Shown here piece after piece: positions 45,543 through 57,206 of a stretch of DNA of 64,000 nt. Within the stretch, counting starts at the first letter, position 1, and the number at the start of each line of letters is the position of its first letter. The stretch lies in NCBI GenBank assembly GCA_014621425.1, contig JAANBB010000001.1, forward strand, positions 310,001 through 374,000, in the 5' to 3' direction. The notes below the pieces were generated by a model. That model was not told the origin of the DNA. It saw nothing but the letters and a program-made list of their open reading frames with translations, and ran no database searches. The DNA comes from Cylindrodendrum hubeiense. Lineage: Eukaryota > Ascomycota > Sordariomycetes > Hypocreales > Nectriaceae. The position numbers and the translations under genes were made by a program.

Positions 45543-46531
45543 ATGGCATCGCTCTTTAAAACTCTCATTTTGCTGACGGCGTTAGCTCTTGGCGGCGTTG
45601 ACGCTCGACGCTCCAACGCGTCCTTGACATTGTTTGCATCCAATTCATCTTCAACCGCCGCCCCTAGCCCGTTGCTTAGATCCGCTCCGGTGACCTGCCT
45701 TCGTCGTGAGCCTGAAAACGGCGAGATTTGCATGCGAGAGGGAACCGTCGTCGATGAGACTGATTCTCTCAACCAGCCGTATAGTTGGATTCTCACCCGC
45801 AAGGCATGTGCCGACGAGTGTGCCAGGTTTGAGGGCTTCGGCAAGACATGCACTGCGTTTTCGTTCCAGGAGCGGGTCGGCTGCCAGCTCTTTAACGGCG
45901 ACTTTTCTGCGCGAGGCTTTTCCGACTCTTATTCTTCAATTGTGTGGTATCAGAGGGAATGCTGGACATGCACCAACCGTATGTCTCACCCAATACGTCT
46001 GCCTTTGATCACACTGCTAATTCTTCAACATTAGAAGCGATCCTTGACCTCGACTTCGAGCGTGCAACGGCCGCCTCAGACTGGAAAATTGGCATTGATG
46101 ACAGCAATGCCTTCGAGTTCGATGTTATGGAGGTCGATTCAGTGACTGATCCGACTACATTTTCTGACGCGCTTGTTGTATCGGAGAAGACAAGCGAACA
46201 CGTGGCAGGCCGATTGGATTGCCAACAGGGGTTCAACCTGGAATCGGGAAAGACGTACAAAATCGTGTTTAGTGCCATGACCAGCTACAAGGGAGATGAC
46301 TTTGACTGGGGCCGATTGACACTCGTGGTCTGGAATGAAAAGAAGATCTTGTTCCAGAGCCCGCCTGCGAATGGCGTGGACTTGGGCAAGGGCTGGTCTC
46401 GATTCAAGTTGACGTTTGAGATTGATGAAGGCCAAGAAGGAGTTGCCGGTCTGTCAATGTGGTTTTGGACAAGTGAGAAGTCGGCCGATTGGATTATTGA
46501 CGATTTGTATATCGAGGACGCGCTGTATTAG
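45543..46531 (+). CDS. Secreted cysteine-rich glycoprotein, PAN-like plus beta-sandwich
   Basis: Two exons (45543-45978, 46035-46531) with a 56-nt intron (GTATGT ... CATTAG) give 310 residues. ATG 45543 opens a signal peptide (MASLFKTLILLTALALGGVDA), so it is preferred to the upstream ATG at 45513. A Ser/Ala spacer is followed by a cysteine module (EICMREGTVVDE ... CADECARFEGFG ... CQLFNGDF ... WYQRECWTC) similar to the PAN-like repeats of the gene at 37346. The C-terminal half (LDLDFERATAASDWKI ... WIIDDLYIEDAL) resembles a carbohydrate-binding beta-sandwich with its typical W/DDV-like ending. Probably extracellular; ligand unknown. Confidence 0.75.
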
Positions 46532-47420
46532 TCCCGGAGCACGCAAGGTACCGGGGGCTGCAGTAGCTTTGGTATGCAACCGCACTTGAGCAGAGATTGG
46601 AGTGTGTACATATTCTTGTGTTTTAAAGTTTTAATTAAATATATTGTCACTCCTAGAGTGTAGGGCCAACATCTTGGGGCCTTATGCGGCAAGATGACTA
46701 GAATATAGTAAATTGCCTGGTGGTATCACACTGTCTTGGGATCGTATTGAGAGGAGTCGCTTGTTGCTTGAATGGCTTGGCCAAAACTGGCCATATTATC
46801 CATACTCTCACATCCATATTCGTGATGCTGATCTATTTGCGAGTCCAAATGTGGGTACATCCGGTTTAGCAATTGACAATATCTCGTTGTATGACAGGAA
46901 AATGACGCCATTTCTTTACTGGCCCGACACTGCACTGGAAGCGATGGGTGTAGCAGTGGCCGGCCTGGCAGCGATGGATAAGAAATGAGGGGGTCGGGCA
47001 TCACAGCGCCGAGGGCGGGCAGCCATGACCAAATGCCCAGACAAGCAGCCGTAACGCTGTTATCATGATCAACTCCAGTAGCCGAATCGGCCCTCCTCAC
47101 GATGATAAATATTTCGGTTTGTAATACACAGCAGCTTAGTCTGTGACTCCACTTGACCATCCGAAATGCGGACTACCACCGACATGATTGGCCATGGTCC
47201 TCTGCTGCCATCTCCACTACACGCCCTACGCCCTAGACCGTCCTGCATAGTCTGTGAAATATTGCGATCAGGGCGTCGCCGACCTCGCTCTTTCGCACTG
47301 GCGTTCATCCTCTAACAAGAGCCTGAATATTCATACACAATTGAAAGGGTGTAAACCATGGGAATCCCCAACTGATTCCGAGTCAGCCAGTTTCACTCCT
47401 GCTTAGTTTACCCCAATTCA
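46532..47420. other. Intergenic stretch
   Basis: ORFs 46713-46988 (+) and 46726-47160 (-) overlap each other and have no recognisable domain. No gene is called. Confidence 0.45.
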
Positions 47421-49113
47421 ATGGCGACTCCACTCGCCGGTCTGTGGCCGGAAGGCGGCCTCGATGTCCCAGACTCGAACAATCCCCTAAAATTTTCGGT
47501 CGTGAGTTCAGCTTGCCCACATTTCTCCCGATGAGAAATCCCACGAATTTCAGTTAACCCGTTTCGCTACAGGCCAAGAAACGACGTGTTGTGGCTGCGG
47601 GTATTGCAACCATCATCAACAGCGGCTTGGGCTCGTCACTACCCTCAGGAGCGACCTCGGCGATTGCAGAGGATCTCGACGTGACCAATTCCACACTTCT
47701 AGTCTTGCTCAACTCCATCTACCTTATTGGCTTCGCAATCGGTCCGCTGATCTTTGGGCCACTGAGTGAGCATATTGGCCGTCGCCCTGTACTCATCGGC
47801 ACATACCTCGGCTACACCATATCTACAATGTGCTGTGCGGTTAGCCCAACTTTTGGGGTTTTGCTTTTCTTCCGATTACTGTGCGGTATCTCGGCTGGCG
47901 CACCCAATGCCGTAATTGGACCGCTCTATGCCGATATTTACGACGACCCGGAGCCACGAGGCAAGGCCATGGCATATTTCATGTGCTCGACTGCTATGAC
48001 GCCGCCCTTTGGCCCGATCATATCAGGATACGCATCTAAGGTATCTTGGCGCTTATCGTTTTGGATTGGCCTTGGCATTGCCGTTCTCTTTTTGCCTGTC
48101 ATGTTTGCGGTACCAGAAACATATGTCCCCGTCATCAAAAAGCGGTTGATGAAGGACAGCAGCGTTCTCGGATCTGAAGAAGCTGGTGTGCTGAACGAGG
48201 GAAAGAAAACACGTCTCATCAATGAGCTCAAGGTTGTTTTTTCAAGGCCATTCATTATGATTTGCCAGGAGCCTGTTGTTTTGTTTACTTCGTTGTATCT
48301 CGCACTGATCTATGCTACTCTATATCTCTTCTTCCAAGCATATCCCATTATCTTTCAAGGTAAGTCAAAGCTCCTAATTTGTGCGGGTGGAACCACAATG
48401 CTTACGTTAGTAGGAGTCTACGGACTTTCTCCTGGAGAGGTCGGACTCACTCTCTTACCAGGTAAGATACTTGCATGAGAATGGCGTCGAACAATTGTAT
48501 CTGACCTCGTTTTAGTCACTGCTGGCTCGGTAGTTGCCTTGTGTATATTCCTTTGGTATAGTTCATATCACACCAGAGCTCTGAAGGCGGGAGCCGCATG
48601 GGCCCTCAGTGACGAATATCGCCGTCTTCCACCTGCCTGTTTCGGAGGCCCCTTGTGTGTTTGACCCTGCTAGATGTTTTTGGTTGAGAAATATGCTAAC
48701 CTTTCAACAGGGTCGTTGCATCCTTGTTCTGGCTTGGCTGGACATCATATTCGTCAATCCACCCCGCTGTCCCGGCATTATCCGGAATACTGTTCGGCAC
48801 TGGCTATCTCATCATCTTCATGGCTATGTTGAACTATCTTGGCGACGCTTACAAACAGTTCTCCGCATCAGCACAAGCTGCAGCTAGTACGACTAGGTCA
48901 ATTGTAGCCGTGTGTCTGCCGTTGGCAGCCAAACCTATGTATGGATCGCTTGAGATCCAATGGGCATGCTCGCTTTTGGCATTCCTTACATTGGCCATGG
49001 CGCTCATTCCCTTTGTATTCATAAAATTTGGCCCATCAATTCGGCGGAGAAGTCCGTTCTGTCAAAAAGTTCTTGGATTGACAAGCACGCCTCCCATCGC
49101 CCTTGATGGCTGA
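47421..49113 (+). CDS. MFS exporter, DHA1 drug/polyamine type
   Basis: Five exons (47421-47501, 47573-48359, 48414-48461, 48516-48654, 48711-49113) give 485 residues; all phases agree. About twelve hydrophobic segments are present. The loop 2-3 motif A is GPLSEHIGRRPVLIG, and the antiporter motif region contains LFFRLLCGISAGAP. VYGLSPGEVGLTLLP and LFWLGWTSYSSIHPAVPALS are typical of the fungal DHA1 group that includes polyamine, fluconazole and toxin exporters. It would act at the plasma membrane as a proton antiporter; the substrate cannot be inferred. The 48-nt third exon is small but needed for the frame. Confidence 0.9.
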
Positions 49114-50476
49114 GATGCATTTGGCTACGACGAAAATTTGAAGCAACTTGTAAGAGAAGAGAATAGCGCCGGGGAGCTCTATACATCGGAGTAGATAGAT
49201 AATATGACGATCTACTAATGATTAAATCTTTGATGCACATTAAAGTCTAATTCGTCTCTGTAACGACTTCGAGTTACAGAATAGATTGAGGCCATTGCAT
49301 AGCAATGCGTTCCTAATTGTATTTGTGCGTCCTGTTGTAATGTCACCAACTCTATTGGCAATGAGCCGGTTTCTGATCTTCACGGTCGTCGGTTAGATTA
49401 CCGATCTATCATTAATCACCGATTTTGCACCTCGCACAACAGCTTTGTGTTTGGAAAGCAACCGTGATGTCCTCGTGGCTTTTTTCAGAATCGCCTGTAG
49501 AAGGCTATCATCGGTCTCTTTTGAGGCTCCCTGAGTTGCCACCCACAGTGAGATGTAAGCGATAGCCATCGCGCATGGCCTCTCACGGGAGCCTCTTGGC
49601 TTGCAGAAGAAGGGGTAGGCATTTGGGAGACTAGCATACTTCAAGCCCATCTATTGTCTTCTCCATTCCGTGAACGCATTTTATTGGCCTCGTTCTTTAC
49701 TTCCTCTGCAACCCTCAAGCTGATCGCTCAAGATTTGTATTGATACCACCATGAGAGTGGACGGGAGGCTGAGACAATACTGCGCAAGCCTTTGGCCAAC
49801 GCCCCCATTCAGTCACACCCTGTACCCAAGTTGGCCAATCCCTTTTCGCCACAGCTCTTTTCACCCTCCGATTCCGTTCAACCTGCGCCTTCTGCTCCTC
49901 CTCCGAGGTCCCCACTGATAAAGGCCAATACAGCCGCGTAGGCGGCGCAGGAGGCAAAAGTCTCAGCCCGCCGGGCGTTGGTGACGAGCGGGATCACTCT
50001 GGCGAACAGCACTGTGAACAAGGCGATGAAGCCAAGTTTCATTCCCAATCGTGAGCTCCGCGTTCTGTACAGCACGTAGATGGGTAGGAACAGTAGACCC
50101 GCTCACAAATCGAACCAAGGCAAGATGCGTCATCGCCAGGCATCTGCCGAATAGAAATGCGACCTTCCGAAATGGGAACGCTAAGCGAACCAGTAAAATC
50201 TGGTCACCCGATGCCGCACGGAGGCTGGAATATATGGGGATCTCAGAACTTCGACATACCCCAGTAAAATGACGCCAACGGTCATTTGGCGATATACAAA
50301 CTAGGGTCCCTAGATTGATAATGTATAATATTGACGCGGTTCTTTTTATTTAATTTTTTTTTCTCGCTCTCAGCTCATCTCTACATCTAATACGGAGCCA
50401 GTAACGACTTCATTTGGCTCTCGAGTCTCTCCTTTTGCCGACGCCCTGGCTTATCTGGATTTCTACATCAGCCAAA
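49114..50476. other. Intergenic stretch with DUF6594-like relic
   Basis: Contains TGAGGCCATT at 49287-49296, a minus-strand ORF 49393-49650 (85 aa, unrecognised), and a membrane-protein remnant at 49878-50107. Confidence 0.45.
49878..50107 (-). pseudogene. DUF6594-like membrane protein remnant
   Basis: The minus strand reads AGLLFLPIYVLYRT, then MKLGFIALFTVLFARVIPLV and TNARRAETFASCAAYAAVLA. This is the pattern of the C-terminal three-helix region of fungal DUF6594 proteins (lFtxxFAxxxxLxTxARRAExxAAxAAYAAVLVVF). An in-frame TGA lies just before it and no upstream domain is present, so only the tail of the gene survives. Confidence 0.4.
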
Positions 50477-52897
50477 ATGTCAGACGGCGGTGAAGACCCA
50501 CCAATTGTGGAAGATGAAGAGGATACCCCGTTGCTGAAAAAGCTCGACGTGACGGGCGCCCCACGCATCACCGTCAGTGCTAAAACAACCGATTCTTCAT
50601 CCCACGATACCGACCGCGAAGACTCCATCGATACTCCAGATAAAGATGATACTGTATATGTGAGGGGCGACCCCGTTATTAAGAATGGTAATTGCTACAT
50701 ATGTATCCCTATATTATAGCACTACTAACAAGTCGGACCAGGTGTGGACGTATCCAAATTTTTAGTATCAACCAGAGATGATGGGGACCCGGCATTGACC
50801 TTCCGGTCCATCGCCTTAGGCACCGTGTTCACTGCCCTGTCCAGTGTAATCACGATGCTTTATACCTTCAAACCGACCCAGATGCAAGTTTCGGCAGTCT
50901 TCTTGCAACGTATGTGTCTTCTTTACTACCACTTGTGAATTTTCTGACTTACGCATTCCACAGTCATGGTCTATGTTTTTGGAGAAGCGTGGGCTTTTGC
51001 AACCCCCCGCCCGGACCGATTCAAATGGCGACGGCTGCAAAACACACTCCGGTTTCTCAACTCTGGACAGCCGTTTGGTATTAAAGAACATGTCGTTGCA
51101 TCTCTCATCGCCTCTTCCGGCAACAACGGCCTCTCTGGAGTGGAGATTTATGCTGTCGAACGGCTGTTTTACAAACAAGCTGTCTCTGTCTCCACTGCAT
51201 TACTCGCCACCTTCTCAATTTCACTTTGCGGGTTCGTTTTGGCGGGAGTCTTACGGCCGCTGATCGTGTATCCTTCAGAAATGGTGTATTGGTCGACATT
51301 ACCTCAAGTAGTGCTCTTCCAGAATCTCCATTTTGACAAGAGTGCCAACCGGGAACGTGTCAAAAAGTTTGGTTGGGTTCTAGGATTTGCTGCCGTTTGG
51401 GAAATCTTTCCAGCGTATGTGGTGACGTGGTTTGGAGGCATATCGGTCTTCTGCCTTGCTTCAATGCATGCTCCGGAGGGCACCCGCACAATATTTTCCA
51501 CAATCTTTGGAGGTGCATCCTCAAACGAGGGATTGGGTCTTTTCAACTTTTCTTTTGACTGGCAATACATCCAGAGCAAATACCTGTCGTTGCCGTTCAA
51601 ACAACAACTGAACTCATGGATCGGCTACGGATTCTGGTATGTTGCAATGCTCGGATTGTACTACGGTAATGCTTGGGATGCAAAACGGTTTCCCTTCATG
51701 TCGACGTCTCTTTTCATGAAAAACGGCACTGTCCTGTCTACATCGTCGATTTTCAATAGTCACGGTACCATCGATTACACCAAGCTCGACGAAATCGGGC
51801 TACCTTACATGACCTCCAGCACTGTTTGGGGATACTTCACCATGAATCTGGCTATTGGAGCACTGATCACCCACGTCCTCATATTTTACGGCAAAGACAT
51901 GGTCCTCTCATGGAAGCAGTCGCGCAGCAGAACTCAACCTGATGAGCACTATCAAGCCATGCTCAAGTACAAAGAAGTCCCAATGTGGTGGTATCTGGCG
52001 CTTTTTGGGCTGTGCTTTGTCGCTGGACTCGTGGTGAATATGAGCGGCGAAACCACTCTCCCTGTCTGGGGCTACATCATCGCCCTCATTGTGGGAGGAT
52101 TCATTGCCCCCTTCTCTTGCGTCCTTTACGGACTGTATGGAACGGGAGTCTCAACCAATCAGCTATCCAAAATGGTCGCTGGCATTGTTCATCCTGGTCG
52201 ACCCCTGGCCAATTTATACTTTGCCAGTTGGTCTCATCAGGTCATCCTCCTCGCTGTTAACTTATCCAACTGGCTCAAAGTCGGGCAGTACACTAAGGTC
52301 CCTCACCGGGTCATGTTTGGTACCCAGGTTTACGGGACTTTACTAGGAGCAGCATTCAATTACATAGTCATGACCACGATCGTGAGCAACCAACGGGAAA
52401 TCCTTCTTGATCCTGTGGGGAATAATGTTTGGAGCGGATCTACAATTCAAAGCCTCAACTCCCAAGCCATCACATGGGCACTAGCAAAGGAGATTTACGG
52501 TCCAAAAGGACGCTATCTCATTGTTCCTCTTGGTATTGTCTTTGGTCTTGCTCTGCCAATCCTGCACTGGGGGCTGATCAAAATATTTCCCCGCGTACGG
52601 AAATGGCCGCTCAACACGGCTATTATTGCTTCATTTGCGGGCCACGTGTACCACGGGAATACCTCATGGATTTGGTCTTCAATCGCAGTCGGAGTCTTTT
52701 CGCAATTCTGGCTACGACGTCGGCTGCCGCGGATCTACAACAACTACAACTATCTTATTGGCGCGGCGTTGGATGGGGGATCCCAAATTGTCATCTTCAT
52801 CCTCTCTTTCGCAGTTTTTGGCGCGAGTGGGAAGGCACATCCGTTCCCATCGTGGTGGGGAAACCCATCTGACACTAATCCAGATCATTGTTTGTAG
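50477..52897 (+). CDS. Oligopeptide transporter (OPT family)
   Basis: Three exons (50477-50687, 50742-50909, 50964-52897) give 770 residues. ATG 50477 is chosen because it follows a pyrimidine-rich leader and starts the acidic hydrophilic N-terminus (MSDGGEDPPIVEDEEDTPLL). About fourteen membrane segments follow. OPT landmarks are FRSIALGTVFTALSSVITML, FNPFN-like region replaced by LNSGQPFGIKEHV, SSNEGLGLFNFSFDWQYI, GYIIALIVGGFIAPF, and MVAGIVHPGRPLANLYFASW. The family imports tetra- and pentapeptides, glutathione or metal-peptide complexes with protons across the plasma membrane. The length suits the ISP4/OPT group. Intact. Confidence 0.93.
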
Positions 52898-53120
52898 TAG
52901 TAGAAATGGCACCCAAGTCATTGACGAGTCAGTATTGAAATGCTACTGGTGATACTACATCTCCCAGCATCCATCGTACTGTATTCACCCAATGCGTTCG
53001 GCGACACAATGAAGTGTCAACACCACGCACTGAGAAACTGGAATTAATATTACATTTAAAATGATTAATATGAAGATACTAGACACTGTAAAGCTATTCA
53101 AATCATCACTGCCTTATACC

Positions 53121-55467
53121 CTACACCTTACAAGCATCCTCCATTGTTCTCAAATTTAATTCCTGTTCTCCTAAATACTTTAGGACACGCTCTGCGCATT
53201 TACGAAACAATCGCGCCCAATCAGTCTCCACACCATCAGGAAGCGTTTTTCTCAGCATCTGTGCCGGCGTCTCTCCTTCATAATTTGTTTCCACGACAGC
53301 CTGTAACCCCTCGCGCTCCACTGTCCGCAACACCTCCTCCAGATACCCTATATACGCCGCAACATGCAGCCTGCTAAGGCACAGCGGCCCTTCTAATGCC
53401 TCCATGCGCGGCTGCAGAAAACACGCGGCCCGGAACGCCGACCGTGTCCACCGTGCCTGGGCCGCCGAGTCGACTCCGCGCAGTCCGGCCCCACCGGCAC
53501 CGGGGAACTGCCGCGCCCGCTCGAGCACGATGTCAAACGGGCGCCCGGGGGCGGCGGACTCGAGTGTAAGCCATGAAGTCAGCGCTGTAATCGGTTATCA
53601 GGACAGCGATGCTCGCTGCGTCGACGAAGTACGCCGCCAGATGCAGGGGCTGCCAACCCTGCGCTGTGGTGGTGTTGACGAGGGCTCTGACGGCGCGGTG
53701 TCTGTCTGCGATCCGGCGCAGGAGGAGGTGCCCCGGCAGGGCCTCGGCGTCGAGTACAGCGGCCCGTCCGACGGCGTAGTGGAGCGCGTTCCAGCGGTTG
53801 GACCCGACGGCGAGGTAGTTGATGTGTGCTGACGCGGCGAGGAGAATGCTCATCACCTCGTCATTGAGCTCGCTACGCTGGTTGCTAAGGAACGCCCCGA
53901 GCGGCGTGAGTTGTAGGCTGGCTGTCAAAAGAGCCGGGTCTGCACCACAGGACAGGAGGAGACGAATTGTCTCAGGGCTTTTGCCCGACTCGGCAGCGAG
54001 GTGGAGCGCTGTGCGGGCTTCGTCGTCGGCGGTTCGCTGGTTGATTTCATCCGGTGCCAACTCCAGAATCTTTGCGACCACTGGGGTTATGCCCCCGGCG
54101 GCGGCCCAGTGCAGGGCCGTCCATCCTGGCTGGTAGTCTCTGCTTCGGGTACTTATGGCGCTTGGTTGAAGTTCGAGCATGTCAAGAGCCATCTCGTCCA
54201 TCGTGGGCAGGGGGCTCCCTCGGCAACCGACAATGGCAGTCTGCACGAGTGTGAAGCCGTCATGAACATCGTTTCCTGCGCCAAACTTTGTGAGCGCTTT
54301 AGCAATGTATTGGTCTGCGTGAGATATGTTCAAGGCCAGAATCTTTCGCAGGGGGTTTCCGTTCCAAGACGCCAGGGAGCTGTCAATAACCGGCCACGTC
54401 CGGGACAATACGGACACCGTTTTCTCGACCGCTTCTCGGTACATTTTCCCGTGAATAAGTAGCCGCCTCATGGGATTGCTTTCATCGAGCCCAAAAAAAG
54501 GGCTTTCGCCTTGGAGTTCATACTCGGGTGGTAAACCGCCAACCAGAATCTCGAGGATTTCAGCAACATGTAAAGACGCAGCCAGGCGAATCGGGCATTC
54601 ATCATGTGGCCAGCCTTCAACCTTAGCACCATGTTGTACTAGAGACTTAACAAGCTCCTTGTTCGCCGACAGGACAGCCCAATGAAGTGGCGTTCCCGAC
54701 AGCTCACACCAGTGCTCAGACGCATCCATGACTTGACTCGAGTAGGTGTCTAGGTCGAGATCAGGGTAAAACTGAAGTAGTGTGGACAGAGCACACTCCA
54801 CTTCTTCAACATCAAACATGATCAGCATGTGCAAAACGGTGTGGCCGTCCTCATCTGGGATGGTGGGGTCGCTCCCGTTCTCGAGCAAAAACTTCATGGC
54901 TTCCAAATGGCCGCCTTCGCAGGACAGGAATAATGCGGTTCGCCCACTGCTGTCTTCGTGGTCTCTAGTGCTGGCGAGTCTATCTCGGAGCAGACTAAGG
55001 TCTCCAATGTACGCCGCCTCGTGTAGGGTTAGCGAACTGATATCGCTCGAGTCTCTGAAACACTCCTGGTTGATGTTGTCGACCGTGCGGAACGGGCTGA
55101 ACTGCGTGTATTTTGCTTCCACTTCCTCCAGGGCTAGTATCTGTCTTTCTTCATCATCATCTAATGGAACATCTATCGCGAGAGGATCACATGGCTGAGC
55201 GAAGGCGTCGTAAAACCGGCGCCGCACGCGACGAGCTTGGAACGAGCCCTTGGTTGCAGCTTTGTCTATATATTCAATGACTTTGGCTAAATCGCGTGCA
55301 ACCCCAAACCCCAAGTAGTGACACATCGCCACTTCTAGATAGGCTTGAGACGATATTTTCGCGTTCGAATGTGCAGTTTGGTCAAGTAGCCCTTGTACGA
55401 CAACCGTCTGGACCGTCCACGGTGGAATATGTGCCGACTCAGACTCCATGGAGTAGCCAGAGTACAT
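53121..55467 (-). CDS. Sel1-like and ankyrin-repeat protein (C-terminal part of kinase locus?)
   Basis: The main frame (55467-53533) starts with a Sel1-like helix pair (QAYLEVAMCHYLGFGVARDL ... IDKAATKGS) and then ankyrin repeats: LTLHEAAYIGDLSLLRDRL, SGRTALFLSCEGGHLEAMKF, TPLHWAVLSANKELV, GWTALHWAAAGG, RTALHLAAESGK, NALHYAVGRA and WQPLHLAAYFVDAAS. Near 53535-53560 the frame must slip one base: YTRVRRPRAPV ends at a stop, while LESAAPGRPFDIVLERARQ continues to 53121 with HVAAYIGYLEEVLRTVE. Fungal homologues of this type carry an N-terminal protein kinase before the Sel1-like part, and a kinase lies 200 bp upstream on the same strand, so this may be one gene split by unrecognised introns. Confidence 0.7.
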
Positions 55468-55669
55468 TGTTAGTAGCTATATGATACTCAGCGGAAATTT
55501 GATGCATTTTAGTGAACTGAGTACGAACATTGTTGATGGTTGTAATATCAGCAGCGTCGTCGGTATTTGCAAGGTCTGCAGCTGCAATAGGGGCACTGGG
55601 GTTTAATATGCTTCTACATGCACCTCCGTCAGCCGCCCACTCAAATCATTATACCTGCAGTGCAATCTC

Positions 55670-56791
55670 TCACCCATTCTCCTGATCCGAGGTAAACACA
55701 GCCGTGATTTCCTCAATCGAGAGCCGGTCCGGGGGGGATGGCTGTAAACAGCCTTCCAGTACTGTCTGCACCTGCCTGCCCTCTATGATATCCGCAGCCA
55801 GTAGATGGGACGTGGAATCAAGAGCTCTGGTCAGTGTGGCATCTCCGATCCCAAGAGCGTGGTTCTCATGTCCGAAGAATGCCCTGTCATCTAGAATCGC
55901 TTCCCAGACCATGAGTCCATATGCGTAAATGTCACAAGCGCGATACATCCTTGCATCGATGAACGCGGCTGTTTCGCCGCCACCTGTCTGAGCCAGGATT
56001 TCAGGGGAAAGATAATTTTTGGTTCCCCAATACTCCAATTCTCCACCTCCATCAAGTACCTTTGAGTACCCGAAATCAGCCAGTTTGGCGATAGCGTCTC
56101 CGGAAGCCGTGTTACAAACCAGCACATTTTCCAACTTGATATCTCCATGCGCAATGCCTATCGAGTGTAAGGCAAGAAGGCCGTTCGCGGCGTCCAAGCA
56201 TAACTTGACCTTAGTGGATAGGCTGCGTTTTGATCCATGTGGATCTCTGAGATAGTCCCTCATTGTGCCGTGTTCCGCATATTCAACCACGAGAAATGGC
56301 GTAGTCAAACTATTTTCAGAGAGTTCCCATCCGAAGCCCAGTAATCTCAAAATCTCGTTACAGTCTCTCAAGCCAGGTAGGCTTTGGATCTTTATCTCAT
56401 GAAGGATCTTTTGAAGTCGGACTCGTTCTTCCGAACTGGCGGACCCGCTGAAGCTTGCCACGCCCATCGTTGCCTTGACACGTTTGACCACGACGAGCTT
56501 CCCATCAGCATCTCTGGAAAGGTGTACGGTGTAATCAGTCCCGGTGCCAATCTCAGGTATAACAATCCCTTTGTCTGCTATGTCTTGCGTGTATTATCGA
56601 AGCCCCGATAGCGACGCCACCTTGATGAACTCGAGGAGAGGATGGGGTGGCAGATATGGGATGGAAATGTCCATCGATGCGCCTGAATTCTGCCATCCAA
56701 ACTCTCCAAATGAATCCTGCAGGCAAATCTCATCGATGTCGGATTTTAGACTCTTTAACCCCGACATCATGATCAACGAATTTAACGACAT
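55670..56791 (-). CDS. Protein kinase, probably the N-terminal part of the ankyrin locus
   Basis: The frame from 56791 encodes about 65 residues (MSLNSLIMMSG ... LEFIKVASLSGLR), then an in-frame TAA at 56596-56594, then continues without a frame change into a kinase domain: PEIGTGTDYTVHL (glycine loop), KLVVVKRVK (ATP-binding Lys), FLVVEYAEHGTMRDYL (hinge), IAHGDIKLENVLV (catalytic Asp kept; HGD for HRD), LADFGYSK and NYLSPEIL. The core residues suggest an active kinase. No splice pair removes the TAA in frame; a C-to-T change (CAA to TAA) would explain it. Possible introns at 55669-55468 would link the end (SDQENG) to the Sel1-ankyrin frame. The gene is divergent from the HeLo-pseudokinase gene. 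Confidence 0.65.
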
Positions 56792-57206
56792 TTCTTGGTG
56801 AAGGTCGTCTGGAGACCGGCCGCTTGAAGAGAAGTGATACTCTGGTAAGGAGTTGAAATTTTCGTGAGCTCACTACGTCTTCTGATAACGCATCGGCGAA
56901 TAGAATGTGAAGCCGGGCCGCAATACCCCGCGTGGCGCCCAGTGAGTGAGGTTGGCCAAGAGGCGGTAATTGGTGGCCTCGCAATTGTCGCCCCTGTGGG
57001 AGAGAAAACAAAGAAACGTGACTGCTGTCAGCTGATAGTGATTAAATTCAGTGCGTCATTTTGAAGCAATGAGTTTTTTTTCTCGCTTGTGCTTGGAGGG
57101 GCCCCGTTACCGTCCTCGTGGCTCTTCCTTGGGGTCTTCACTGCCCGCGTATCACCCGCATCCAAGAGGTTGAAGGAGAGATCCCGAGGCCGCCAAGATA
57201 ACCCCG
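56792..57206. promoter_or_regulatory. Divergent promoter, kinase-ankyrin / HeLo-pseudokinase
   Basis: This is 415 bp between the opposing start codons, with a T-rich tract near 57070. No gene was recognised inside it. Shared control of both genes is inferred from geometry. Confidence 0.45.

Noticed and set aside
46713..47160. Opposing ORFs of 91 and 144 codons downstream of the secreted glycoprotein gene
   Set aside because: They overlap each other on opposite strands and neither has a domain, a signal or splice-supported continuation.
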